Shown: positions 1-9,318, counted from the stretch's first letter. The stretch is 64,000 bases of DNA from Desulfococcus sp. 4484_241 (GCA_002085115.1 MZGQ01000019.1:1-64000), one strand, 5' to 3'. Numbers and translations are program-made. The notes: generated by a model from the letters alone, not told the origin.

Positions 1-78
<78 letters not shown>

Positions 79-169
79 GTGCCTGCTGATTGCGCAACCG
101 ATGATTTACTTAAGGTATCGGGGGATAAAAGTCAATAGCAAGTTTTGGCTTGATTGATGTGATTTAATT

Positions 170-218
170 AAAACGGACACCATGTTAAGAGTCAAACAAA
201 AAAGAAGATGTCCGTTTT
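170..218. repeat. Perfect 10-bp inverted repeat AAAACGGACA...TGTCCGTTTT, possible terminator of the adjacent minus-strand gene
   Basis: AAAACGGACA at 170-179 and TGTCCGTTTT at 209-218, immediately downstream of the minus-strand stop codon; T-rich 3' arm on the minus strand. Confidence 0.5.
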
Positions 219-1012
219 TACTGGGCCATTACACTGCACAACTTTGCGATCCTGCGGGCAGAGCCGAACGCCGCTTCCCTTGAAAAAACCTCCAGAGTCA
301 CCACGTTCCGAAACCTGTCAGCCAGGATTCCAATAAGATCTTCTAAAAGGGACTGGTCCCCTTCTATTATGGAAAGATGATCCCTGTTGCCTGACACACC
401 GTGCAGATGCACGATCCTTGCCTTTTCAATGTGACTTTCCAAAAACCCTTTCCAGTCCTGGCCATAGAGCCAAAGGTGGCCGACATCGATGCAGTATGAA
501 AAACCAAACTCCTCTACGATCTCTTTGTTCCATTCAGGGGGGTAACAAAGGTTCTCAAGCGCTATTTTTCCGCTTTCCGCAAGCCCTGATGCCATGATTT
601 TACCGCATGTTTCAGCTGCCCGACGCCTCCACTCCCGCTGCTCCGCCATAGACGCAGTTTTGTCTACTCCCTCAAGATGAAGAATATATGCGAAAGGCTC
701 AAGCGGAGCGGTCAGACGCATTATTTTGAGCGCCTGCTGCTGAAAATATTCTCTTTCACTTTTATCGGCAGCGGCTGCTCTTTTGTCGATGGGAAAATGG
801 ATCGTATAGGTGTTTCCATGCTCTGCGCTTATGCGTTTGAGCTCCGATATGGTTTGCCTGTCCGGAAGGTTGGAAAGCTCCTCTGTCTCGAAAAGCACGA
901 TCTCTATATCATCAAACAGGGGAGCCAATTTTTCCACATTGGGAAGCAAATCGTCCGGATACACATAGGAGGTGCAGCCCAGCCTGAAAGGCAGAACGTT
1001 TTTACGGCGCAT
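218..1012 (-). CDS. AP-endonuclease-2/sugar-phosphate isomerase-like TIM barrel; CbiR-like cobamide-remodelling phosphodiesterase candidate
   Basis: Protein from MRRKNVLPFRLGCTSYVYPDDLLPNVEKLAPLFDDIEIVLFE..., HFP, HLEG, ENLCYPPEW, CIDVGHL, VHLHG motifs; start chosen downstream of the ORF start. Confidence 0.7.
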   Translation of the reverse strand: MRRKNVLPFRLGCTSYVYPDDLLPNVEKLAPLFDDIEIVLFETEELSNLPDRQTISELKRISAEHGNTYTIHFPIDKRAAAADKSEREYFQQQALKIMRLTAPLEPFAYILHLEGVDKTASMAEQREWRRRAAETCGKIMASGLAESGKIALENLCYPPEWNKEIVEEFGFSYCIDVGHLWLYGQDWKGFLESHIEKARIVHLHGVSGNRDHLSIIEGDQSLLEDLIGILADRFRNVVTLEVFSREAAFGSARRIAKLCSVMAQ

Positions 1013-1081
1013 ATTTTCCAACTTATCTCCGGGAGCGTTTATAATATAATCCAAAAAAAGTTTGGTCCACAAAAACCCCGG

Positions 1082-1969
1082 CTACTCGATGTTCTGTACC
1101 TGCTCTCTTATCTTCTCCAGTTCGGCCTTCATCTCAACGACCATGGTTGAAACCCTGGAATCTGAACTTTTCGACCCGAGCGTGTTTACCTCGCGGTTAA
1201 GCTCCTGGAGCAGGAAGTTGAGTTTTCTGCCGCAGGCATCCTTTCCCGCGATAGCTGCACGGAACTGGTTTATGTGGCTCCTTGCCCTTACGATCTCCTC
1301 GGAGATATCGCACCTGTCTGCATGTATAGCCGCCTCCTGCAGAAGGCGCGCCTCATCCAGCTCGACCATATCCTCGAGGATGGCACCGATTCTTTCCTTC
1401 AGCCTGTCAAAACAGGTATTGACAAGGCCTGTGGAGAGCCCCTCGATAGAATCAAGATTCTTCTCAAGCAGGTCGATGCGCCGGGACAGGTCGTCCGCCA
1501 AAAACGCTCCCTCCTTTTCCCGCATGGCGTTTACCCCTTCCAATGCCGCAAGAACCGCCTCCCTTACAAGGGCAAGTTCATGCTCGCCCGGTTTCTCAGG
1601 CTCAGGCTGGGTAATTACACCATCAAAACCAGCAACCAAATCAAGGGGAACCGCTCCTGAGAGGCCAACCGTGTCACGCAGCTCCTCAAGGGCCGCGTGG
1701 CAGGCAACAGCCCGTTCCCTGTCCACAACAAACATCGGCTGGTTGGTCCCGTCAGGCTTGCCGTTCATGTTCAGAAAGACCTCAACCCTGCCACGGCTAA
1801 GGCTGTCTGTCACCCACTCCTTTATAAAGGGCTCAAAATGCCTGCAATTGGCTGGAAGCCGTATTGTTACATCGAGAAACTTGCTGTTATAGGTGCGTAT
1901 CTCAACCGAGACCGAAACTCCCCCTGCCCCTGCAGTATGTTCAGCATAAGCTGTCATGCTCTTTATCAT
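1082..1969 (-). CDS. YicC family endoribonuclease
   Basis: MIKSMTAYAEHTA... start and C-terminal RKLNFLLQELNREVNTLGSKSSD...VEMKAELEKIREQVQNIE typical of YicC. Confidence 0.93.
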   Translation of the reverse strand: MIKSMTAYAEHTAGAGGVSVSVEIRTYNSKFLDVTIRLPANCRHFEPFIKEWVTDSLSRGRVEVFLNMNGKPDGTNQPMFVVDRERAVACHAALEELRDTVGLSGAVPLDLVAGFDGVITQPEPEKPGEHELALVREAVLAALEGVNAMREKEGAFLADDLSRRIDLLEKNLDSIEGLSTGLVNTCFDRLKERIGAILEDMVELDEARLLQEAAIHADRCDISEEIVRARSHINQFRAAIAGKDACGRKLNFLLQELNREVNTLGSKSSDSRVSTMVVEMKAELEKIREQVQNIE

Positions 1970-2040
1970 TACCACCGCCTTTCCCACCGGTCAGCCCGGC
2001 CTTTTGCAGCATCTGTTTATGCCCTTACCTGTCTCAATGG

Positions 2041-2580
2041 TCAGGGCCTGCTGCTGTTTGCCTGCAATCCCCAGACATATCTCTCCCTGGCAAGCAAAAG
2101 GAACCGATTTAAATCACCTTGTGCATAATCGGGATATGTCCACTCAAGCGCATGGAACTCTTTTTTCCGGTAGATCAGGGTTAAATCCGCGTATATTCCC
2201 CTGCCAAGGTATATCCTGTGGGCAAAGTTCTTGCCCGTGGCAAGGACGAAACGCTCGCGTGTTAAAAAACCGGGGTCTATGTTTGCAAGCCTTTTTTTGC
2301 CTGAGGTAAAACGCTTCTCGATCTCGTTGGTAACCAGCTTGACATCGGCCAGGCTGTCCTGCTCGACAAGCGAGGCAAATGAGAAGATTCGCCTGTAAAG
2401 GGGAGAACCGAATTCAGGCTCGTAATAGTCAGTATAGTCAAACGGAAGCCAGCGGCTGACCATATCCGGCGGCCCGAACTCTTTGGCTAGGGATTCTGCT
2501 ATCGGACCTATAAGGTCCCTGTCCTTCAAAAAAACCCCGATGACAAGTTTCGCCTGCTCCGGTATGGCTGGGGTGCTCAT
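2041..2580 (-). CDS. DUF4416 family protein
   Basis: KLVIGVFLKDRDLI...W.PFDYTDYYEPEFG.PLYRRIFSFASL...FHALEWTYPDYAQ matches the DUF4416 pattern. Confidence 0.85.
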   Translation of the reverse strand: MSTPAIPEQAKLVIGVFLKDRDLIGPIAESLAKEFGPPDMVSRWLPFDYTDYYEPEFGSPLYRRIFSFASLVEQDSLADVKLVTNEIEKRFTSGKKRLANIDPGFLTRERFVLATGKNFAHRIYLGRGIYADLTLIYRKKEFHALEWTYPDYAQGDLNRFLLLARERYVWGLQANSSRP

Positions 2581-2593
2581 CCTTACCCCCGGA

Positions 2594-2770
2594 TTACTCG
2601 CCGTCTATGGGAACGGCTTCATCTATCAGCATAATCGGAATACCGTCACGGACCTCATACTTCAGGCGGCACGCCTCGCAGATCAGCCAGGATTCGCTTT
2701 CGTCAGGCCTGATCTCCCCCTTGCACTTCGGGCAGGCAAGAATTTCAAGAAGCTCTTTTTTCAAGGGCAT
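2594..2770 (-). CDS. Trm112 family protein
   Basis: MPLKKELLEILACPKCKGEIRPDE...LICEACRLKYEVRDGIPIMLIDEA; CxxC...C zinc-binding Trm112 signature. Confidence 0.9.
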   Translation of the reverse strand: MPLKKELLEILACPKCKGEIRPDESESWLICEACRLKYEVRDGIPIMLIDEAVPIDGE

Positions 2771-2888
2771 GGCACAACTCCCTATCCAATTTTTTGATAA
2801 AAAATTTTGTATTGCCACGGCAAAAACAGGCAGACTATACCAGACAAGGCTCTGCGTGTAAAACAAAAGTACGCTCAGGTTGGAGTTG

Positions 2889-3554
2889 TTATGAAACCGT
2901 ACCGCCTTCTCCCTTTTCCTGGTAATACCCGCCTATGATCAAAAACATCTCTACAGCCGGTGCAACAAGATCACGCAGAGGAGTCGTAAAACCATCAAGA
3001 TACCACTTATGAGCGACCGCCAATATTCCACCGGCATAGCTCATAGGTATGATGCTGTTTTTAAGCCAGTTACGATCTATTCCGGGAAAGGAATCGGCAA
3101 GAATAAACTCGGTCCAGAAGGCCAGCTTCTGTATAGACTCCTGGTATTCCTTATCCACCCTCGGACTGACGCCAAGCACCTCAAAAAGCTGAATCCTGGC
3201 GCGGCGCGGGTCATCCTTGAACCGCTGATAAAACATTTCAAGCGTACGATATGCGATTTCCATTCTGGAAAGACCAGGGGTCTCTATAATCCTCTGGGCA
3301 TCGGCTTCCAGTTGGGATATGAGCCTGCGAAATACCGTACAAAGCAGGTCTTCCTTGTTCTCAAACGACTCGTAAAAATACCGTTCCGTCAAGCCCGCCA
3401 AACGGCAAATCTCCTTTATGGTTGACCGGGCATAGCCAACTGTGCCGAACGCATCCAAGCCTGCCGCGATAAATTTTTCACGCCGCTCTTTCCTGCGCTG
3501 TTTTGCGTCTACACCTGCATATTGTCTGGTCGGCCCTTTTACATGTTTTCCCAT
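2889..3554 (-). CDS. TetR/AcrR family transcriptional regulator
   Basis: KFIAAGLDAFGTVGYARSTIKEICRLAGLTERYFYESFENKEDLLCTVF helix-turn-helix; start set at MGKHVKGPTRQ. Confidence 0.9.
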   Translation of the reverse strand: MGKHVKGPTRQYAGVDAKQRRKERREKFIAAGLDAFGTVGYARSTIKEICRLAGLTERYFYESFENKEDLLCTVFRRLISQLEADAQRIIETPGLSRMEIAYRTLEMFYQRFKDDPRRARIQLFEVLGVSPRVDKEYQESIQKLAFWTEFILADSFPGIDRNWLKNSIIPMSYAGGILAVAHKWYLDGFTTPLRDLVAPAVEMFLIIGGYYQEKGEGGTVS

Positions 3555-3563
3555 AAACAGATT

Positions 3564-3585
3564 TTTGACAATTATGATTATCAAA
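3564..3585. promoter_or_regulatory. Candidate TetR-type operator 1 (inverted repeat)
   Basis: TTTGACAATTATGATTATCAAA, imperfect palindrome just upstream of the tetR start. Confidence 0.55.
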
Positions 3586-3672
3586 GTCAAACGATTTAAG
3601 CAGACATCCCATAACAGGTTAAACCAGGTTCTTTTATTTTTTTTCTTGAAAAAATCTTTCTGTTTTGTTATA

Positions 3673-3696
3673 TTTTGACAATGTAATTTGTCAAAA
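3673..3696. promoter_or_regulatory. Candidate TetR-type operator 2 (inverted repeat)
   Basis: TTTTGACAATGTAATTTGTCAAAA, imperfect palindrome sharing the TTTGACAA half-site with operator 1, upstream of the divergent nitroreductase operon. Confidence 0.6.
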
Positions 3697-3747
3697 ATAG
3701 CTTTCATATAAACCAAAACGTGAATCTGCAAGAGGGGGGAATCTTTT

Positions 3748-4494
3748 ATGGCGGGTAAAAATGGTTCCGCGGATATAGGCAAAAAGGCAGCAACAAGCCC
3801 TCCCCCGCAGGGCGCGCCCTTTAACGAAGTCGAGGACGTAATCTACCGCAGACGAAGCGTCCGGGCTTACAAAAAGAAACAGGTTCCGGAATACCTCATA
3901 AGGCGGATACTTGAAGCAGGCAGATTTGCGCCATCTGCGGGAAACGCCCAGACATGGAAATTTATAGTTATCCGTGATCCTGAAATACTCGAAGAGATGA
4001 CAAACGATGTGGTTGAGACATGCGGCAGGATTCTCAAAATCCTGGATTACACAAGGCCTGAAAAAAAACTTGCCGAACCTGTTGCAAAACTCCTCCAAAG
4101 AATCATGCCAAACAGCCTGCACCCAATTCCCTTTGCAGCCATAAAGGAGATAGGCGAAGGGCGCCTCGGGCTGTTCCACGGCGCTCCCACCGTTATAATC
4201 ATGCTCTACGACAGGCGGTCACCCGGAAAACCGTTGGTTGATATCGGAATAGCCGGTCAGAACATGGTTTTGACCGCCCACAGCTATGGATTGGGAACAT
4301 GCTGGGTTGGATTCATAGAGCTTTTGGCAAGGTCGCACAAATGGAAAAAGCGTTTGGGCATAAAGTATCCTTACAAACTCGCTGAATCCATAGTGATTGG
4401 CTATCCCAGGGGCACACCTGACGGCTACGTAACAAGGGAGACGAAAGCCATTGACTGGTACGATGAGAACGGAGTGTTCTCTGTTAAATATTAG
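3748..4494 (+). CDS. Nitroreductase family protein
   Basis: EDVIYRRRSVRAYKKKQVPEYLIRRILEAGRFAPSAGNAQTWKFIVI; FMN-binding nitroreductase fold; SD AGGGGGGA. Confidence 0.9.
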   Translation: MAGKNGSADIGKKAATSPPPQGAPFNEVEDVIYRRRSVRAYKKKQVPEYLIRRILEAGRFAPSAGNAQTWKFIVIRDPEILEEMTNDVVETCGRILKILDYTRPEKKLAEPVAKLLQRIMPNSLHPIPFAAIKEIGEGRLGLFHGAPTVIIMLYDRRSPGKPLVDIGIAGQNMVLTAHSYGLGTCWVGFIELLARSHKWKKRLGIKYPYKLAESIVIGYPRGTPDGYVTRETKAIDWYDENGVFSVKY

Positions 4495-4502
4495 GAGGAA
4501 CC

Positions 4503-4826
4503 ATGCCTGAGCACTTAAATCTTTTCGGCAGACGAAAAATAGAAAGCTACAAAAAGATCGGCGTTGATATTCTGTTGGGCGAGGTAAAGATAGACCACGA
4601 AAAATGCAAGGGATGCGGGCTGTGCGTTGATGCATGCGCAGCTGCTGCCCTGGAGCTGGCAGACAAAAAGGCCCGTATGGTGCAGGAGATGCCGGCCTGC
4701 ATGTCCTGCGGCGACTGCACCGCCATATGCCCGGAAGGGGCGATAGAACTTATAAAGTTCATCGAATTCAAAAGGGCGTTTCGCTACCTGGACCGCGGAA
4801 AAACCTCTTTCCCAAGGAAATTTTGA
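4503..4826 (+). CDS. 4Fe-4S ferredoxin-type protein
   Basis: Two clusters: CKGCGLCVDAC and CMSCGDCTAICPEGAI. Confidence 0.9.
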   Translation: MPEHLNLFGRRKIESYKKIGVDILLGEVKIDHEKCKGCGLCVDACAAAALELADKKARMVQEMPACMSCGDCTAICPEGAIELIKFIEFKRAFRYLDRGKTSFPRKF

Positions 4827-4890
4827 AACTGTTACATTTGCCAAACTTTGGTGCCGTTTTAAACTCACCGGCCAAGCAGGAGGATGATTG

Positions 4891-6393
4891 ATGATTTCAA
4901 GATCGGAACAAAAAACTCTTCTAAACAGGACTCCCCGCTTCGAGGATATGCTGTGCAGCCTGTACGCTGCCCCCAGGATGCCTGGCGGCGTGGTAAAGGA
5001 GACAAAAAAGGTTGTCGCGATTGCCCGGAAATTCAACGTTCAGGTAATACGCGCCCGTACACTCGAGCTGGACAAAAAAATGCACGAGGAACCGGACTAC
5101 CTGGCCTGGGATTTTGTCAGGGAAGCAAACAGGTGGGGCTTTTACTCCATGTGGTATCCCAAACAGATCGGATGCAAGGGATACTCTTTTTTCTCCATGC
5201 CCCCGTTTATAGAGGAGATAGCATCAGCGTGTCTTGGGATGGCCAACCTTATAATGGTTCACTATCTCGGGGTGACGGTGCTTGCAAGTTCAATGAACGT
5301 CAGGCTCATACGAAGGCTTTTCATGGATACAATAGAGGGAGAAAAAACCGATTCACCATGCATCTTCTCCACGGCTATAACCGAGCCCGGCGCAGGCACG
5401 GATGTAGAGGAAACAGAACTTGTCGACAAGGGCAATATCACATGTTACGCCCAAAAGGTTCCGGGCGGATACAGGGTCAACGGCACAAAGGTGTTCATAT
5501 CCAACGGACACCTTGCTACCTGGCATATGCTTATCGCCTATTCAGATCTGAAAAAGCCGTCCGAGAACATGGTTGTTCTGGCTGTAAAAAACGGAACCAA
5601 AGGCTTTTCATTCGGTAAAATGGAAAAAAAGCTGGGACAAAAATGCTGCCCGGCCAGCGAACTTATATTCAACGACTGTTTTATACCTGATGAATATGTC
5701 TGCGCCGATATGAGAATGGACATGCCAAAGACGGGCCTGAGCAAAAAGGATTTGGCGGCTTCGTTGCTTGATGACACGCTGGCCGCCTCCAGGTGTGGTG
5801 TAGGTGCGTTCGGGGCCGGAGGGGCCAGAGGCGCTTTTGAAACCGCTCTGAAATTTGCGGCAAAGACCAAGGTAAAAGGCAGGCTGCTGATAAACCACGA
5901 ATGGGCGCAGTGCATACTGGCCGAAATGTATAAAAACATGCTTGCCGCAAGGCTTGCATACATGGAATCAAACTATGCAAATGGCGTTTTCGGCCCTATG
6001 GCTGTTTTTCAGTACAAGCCGGTCTACTATTTTTCAAAATACATGCCCGTGCGGTTTTTCAACCTGTTTGAAAATTTTTTCCGCAAGCCGGTTGCAACCA
6101 AGCTTCTAAGAAGGGCGCGTCTATTGGCCTTTAAACAGGAAAACAACCAGATAACAGCAGGGCTGGGTTCCTTTTGCAAGTTTTCCGCAACAGACCTTGC
6201 AGTCAAAAACTGCCACCTGGCGCTGGAGATGATGGGCCAGGCCGGCTTGAGACATGATAAAAACGCTGAAAAAATCCTGAGGGACTCCAAGCTGCTTCAA
6301 ATATACGAAGGAACAAACCAGTTAAACAGGCTGAATCTTTTCAAGTGCCTTATAGCCAGGGATTTTCCGCAGACCGTGGTGTTTGACGAATAG
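4891..6393 (+). CDS. Acyl-CoA dehydrogenase family protein
   Basis: ITEPGAGTDVEE..., GYRVNGTKVFISNG, C-terminal ILRDSKLLQIYEGTNQLNRLNL; SD AGGAGG. Confidence 0.9.
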   Translation: MISRSEQKTLLNRTPRFEDMLCSLYAAPRMPGGVVKETKKVVAIARKFNVQVIRARTLELDKKMHEEPDYLAWDFVREANRWGFYSMWYPKQIGCKGYSFFSMPPFIEEIASACLGMANLIMVHYLGVTVLASSMNVRLIRRLFMDTIEGEKTDSPCIFSTAITEPGAGTDVEETELVDKGNITCYAQKVPGGYRVNGTKVFISNGHLATWHMLIAYSDLKKPSENMVVLAVKNGTKGFSFGKMEKKLGQKCCPASELIFNDCFIPDEYVCADMRMDMPKTGLSKKDLAASLLDDTLAASRCGVGAFGAGGARGAFETALKFAAKTKVKGRLLINHEWAQCILAEMYKNMLAARLAYMESNYANGVFGPMAVFQYKPVYYFSKYMPVRFFNLFENFFRKPVATKLLRRARLLAFKQENNQITAGLGSFCKFSATDLAVKNCHLALEMMGQAGLRHDKNAEKILRDSKLLQIYEGTNQLNRLNLFKCLIARDFPQTVVFDE

Positions 6394-6428
6394 GCACCGG
6401 ATACACTTCAACATGCAAGGAGAAAACT

Positions 6429-7547
6429 ATGTCAGCCAACTCAAACAAGGAATTAAAGCTCCTCGCCGGGGCCGCCCTTGAATTTGCCAAAAAGGAGCTT
6501 GCCCCAAACAGGGAAAACAACGACAGGTTCCCATTCGGGCCGTTCTGGAACCCTGTGCTGGAAAAGGCCTTTGAACTGGACTTCTTCCATACCACACTTC
6601 CGGAGGAGTTCTCCGGCATCGGCCAGGGAATGAGCTCACTGTGCACTGTTCTTGAAAACATATCCCAGGAGGACGCGAGCCTTGCCGGAATCATCTTCAC
6701 CAATACCCAGGCCCAGGAGATAATGCGAATAGCCAAAAGCGACGGATTGTTAAAAAAGGCAGGCAATGCAAAAACAGTAAAAGAATTTTTAATCGCATTT
6801 CCCGCTTTTAACAATCCTTCCGAAGTCGAACATGTGGCCAGTGCATCCAAAAGCGGCGATGGTTATACCGTGTCGGGCGGAATCGAGTATGTCGTGCTTG
6901 GCGGCATGGCCGCGCAGGCGGTCATCCCGGCCAGGCTCGACGGACAGGACGGATATTCTTTCTTTTTCGTCGATCTTTCAGCCAACGGGATAAACAGAAG
7001 CGACCCGGTATTCAGCCTTGGATTTCACGCCTGTCCGGCGGTTGACATGACCTTCAACAATGTCAAAGCCGCTCTGATTGGAGAAGAGGGCCGTGGCCAG
7101 GAGTATTTTGAAAAGATGGCGGACAGAATGAGTGTTGCTGCGGCAGCCATCTCCCTGGGCATAATGAAAGGTTCCCTGAAAGAGGCCCTGGACTACTGCA
7201 CCAAGAGATTCCAGGGCGGAAGGGAAATCATCAAATGGTCCGAGATGAAAATGATCCTCGGCAACATGGCTGTAATGACAAAAAACGCCGAGTTGATACT
7301 CTCGGCTGCTTGCGGCGCAACAGACGCAGGCAAAAACGGCTGGGAACAGTGCTGCCGGGCAGCCGCAATACATATCCAGGAAATGGCCTGCGACCTTACC
7401 ACTGACGGGATACAGGTACTTGGCGGGGTCGGGTACATGAAGGATTTCGGCCAGGAAAAACGGTTCCGCGACGCGAAACAGGCGCAGTCTCTGCTGGGAA
7501 TGGCGTCTTTAAAAAAGGTCCAATACCTGGAGAGTATTGCAGGATAA
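6429..7547 (+). CDS. Acyl-CoA dehydrogenase family protein
   Basis: LPEEFSGIGQGMSSLCTVLENISQEDASLAGI..., C-terminal TTDGIQVLGGVGYMKDFGQEKRFRDAKQAQSLLGMASLKK. Confidence 0.9.
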   Translation: MSANSNKELKLLAGAALEFAKKELAPNRENNDRFPFGPFWNPVLEKAFELDFFHTTLPEEFSGIGQGMSSLCTVLENISQEDASLAGIIFTNTQAQEIMRIAKSDGLLKKAGNAKTVKEFLIAFPAFNNPSEVEHVASASKSGDGYTVSGGIEYVVLGGMAAQAVIPARLDGQDGYSFFFVDLSANGINRSDPVFSLGFHACPAVDMTFNNVKAALIGEEGRGQEYFEKMADRMSVAAAAISLGIMKGSLKEALDYCTKRFQGGREIIKWSEMKMILGNMAVMTKNAELILSAACGATDAGKNGWEQCCRAAAIHIQEMACDLTTDGIQVLGGVGYMKDFGQEKRFRDAKQAQSLLGMASLKKVQYLESIAG

Positions 7548-7573
7548 CCAAGGGGGGCAGCAGGAGGGTTACC

Positions 7574-8998
7574 ATGAGAGATGCTTTTGTAGTAGGCATT
7601 CACACCATTAAATTCGGAAAATACCTGAATGAAAGCATAAAGGATCTTTCAGCCCGGACGGTAACCGGATGCCTGAAGGATGCCGGAATGGACAAAAAAG
7701 ATATCCAGGCGTTGTGGTTTTCAAACTCCGGATGGGGGAACTCTAAAGGCCAGGACTGTATCCGCGGCCAGGTAGCATTGAGGCCTATAGGAATAGACAC
7801 CATTCCCATAACCAATGTCGAAAACGCATGCGCCAGCGGTTCAACGGCATTTCACCACGCATGGCTGGGCGTTGCAAGCGGACTGTACGACATTACAATG
7901 GCGGTGGGGGTGGAAAAACTTTACCACTCCAACAAAACGGCGATATTTGCGAGTTTTCTGGGGGGGATAGACATCGAAAACTGCGTGCAGATCGCAGAGA
8001 GTCTCTCCGGTTTTTCGCTGACCGATGAAGACAGAAAAAGGATAGAGGCTTTCAAGGCAAAGTACCAGGCAGGTACTGCCGCAAACAGCTCAGGGAGCAG
8101 GAGGAAAAAAACGGTAAAAACACGGCTGAAGGAACTGAGGGATGCGATCGTTGTGGGCATCACTCTCGGAGAAAAGCTGGGATACGATACGGTCAAAAAA
8201 ATGCGGGCGCTCTCAGCAGGCGACCATTCGCCATTCATGGATATTTACGGCTACGCCGCAAGGCAGCATATGAAAAAATATGGCAGCACAGTCGAGCAGC
8301 TTGCCATTATAGCGTCAAAAAACCATTTCAACAGCACACTGAACCCCAACGCACAGTACCGTTTTGAGGTGCCGGTGGAAAAAGTTCTTGCAGACAGGAT
8401 AGTCAGCTTCCCGCTTACAAGATCGATGTGCGCTCCCATAGGAGATGGAGCGGCATCTGCCATCGTATGTTCGGAAGATGTTGCAAAAAGGCTTGGTCTC
8501 TCAGGCCAGGCGGTCAGAATAAGGGCGTCGATACTGGGATCGGGGAAACATTACCCGGACGGCAGCAGCGGCCCTGATATAGGAGAACGTCTTGCAAAAG
8601 CGTCCTATGAAAAGGCCGGTGTTGGGCCTGAAGATATAGATCTTGCGGAAGTTCATGATGCCACTGCTTTTGGAGAACTCGTTCAGGCTGAAAACCTCGG
8701 CTTCTGCGAAAGAGGCATGGGCGGCGTCCTTGCCGGGCGCGGCGAAACCGCTATTACCGGCAGGATACCGATAAACACGAGCGGCGGGCTTATCTCCAGG
8801 GGACATCCCATAGGCGCGTCAGGGCTTGCCCAGATTCACGAGCTTGTAACCCAACTGAGGGGAAACGCGGGCAAACGCCAGGTTGAAAACCCGGTTCTTG
8901 CAATGGCTGAAAACGGCGGCGGAGCACTTGGAACAGAAGAGGCCGCCATGTGCATGCACATACTCGAACGGCCCGCCACTGCTGCCGGCAAAAGATAG
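7574..8998 (+). CDS. Thiolase family protein (SCP-x-like acetyl-CoA acetyltransferase)
   Basis: NVENACASGSTAFHHAWLGVASGLYD (active Cys), AEVHDATAFGEL, INTSGGLISRGHPIGASGLAQ, NGGGALG. Confidence 0.9.
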   Translation: MRDAFVVGIHTIKFGKYLNESIKDLSARTVTGCLKDAGMDKKDIQALWFSNSGWGNSKGQDCIRGQVALRPIGIDTIPITNVENACASGSTAFHHAWLGVASGLYDITMAVGVEKLYHSNKTAIFASFLGGIDIENCVQIAESLSGFSLTDEDRKRIEAFKAKYQAGTAANSSGSRRKKTVKTRLKELRDAIVVGITLGEKLGYDTVKKMRALSAGDHSPFMDIYGYAARQHMKKYGSTVEQLAIIASKNHFNSTLNPNAQYRFEVPVEKVLADRIVSFPLTRSMCAPIGDGAASAIVCSEDVAKRLGLSGQAVRIRASILGSGKHYPDGSSGPDIGERLAKASYEKAGVGPEDIDLAEVHDATAFGELVQAENLGFCERGMGGVLAGRGETAITGRIPINTSGGLISRGHPIGASGLAQIHELVTQLRGNAGKRQVENPVLAMAENGGGALGTEEAAMCMHILERPATAAGKR

Positions 8999-9318
8999 TT
9001 CCATCCATTTTGTTCACGGACACCTTTTGTTGGCCGGCTTACCGGCCTGGCTGCTGGTTATTCAGTCTGAAAGTGACCGTGCATGTCTGGAGTGTATAAT
9101 GCAGAGGGGTTTGGGAAGCAAAAAACAAACAAAAAAAAAGGGCGGCATAATGTGCCGGGATCGACGGGCCTCGGCCTTTGCCCCCGGCAACAACCTGTTT
9201 GATATTAACCATTCGGACATTCCATAATATTGACATATGCTCCATTTCGTCTTTACATACAATGCGTGGCTAAAGGACACCACCAAAAACAACCCATCTC
9301 TACTTTTGGAGGCCATTG

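Noticed and set aside
120-180. Minus-strand promoter for tRNA-Arg (TTGACT plus a weak -10)
   Set aside because: Good -35 on the reverse strand, but the -10 at 17-bp spacing (TAAGTA) matches poorly, so not called.
1062-1892. 276-aa plus-strand ORF
   Set aside because: Antisense shadow of yicC, Ser/Arg-rich low-complexity translation with no family resemblance.
4884-5618. 244-aa plus-strand ORF in an alternative frame
   Set aside because: Overlaps the acyl-CoA dehydrogenase in another frame; composition is Gly/Arg/Cys-rich noise.
9032-9047. GGCCGG-CTTA-CCGGCC hairpin after the thiolase gene
   Set aside because: Perfect 6-bp stem, but no following T-run, so I cannot support a rho-independent terminator call.
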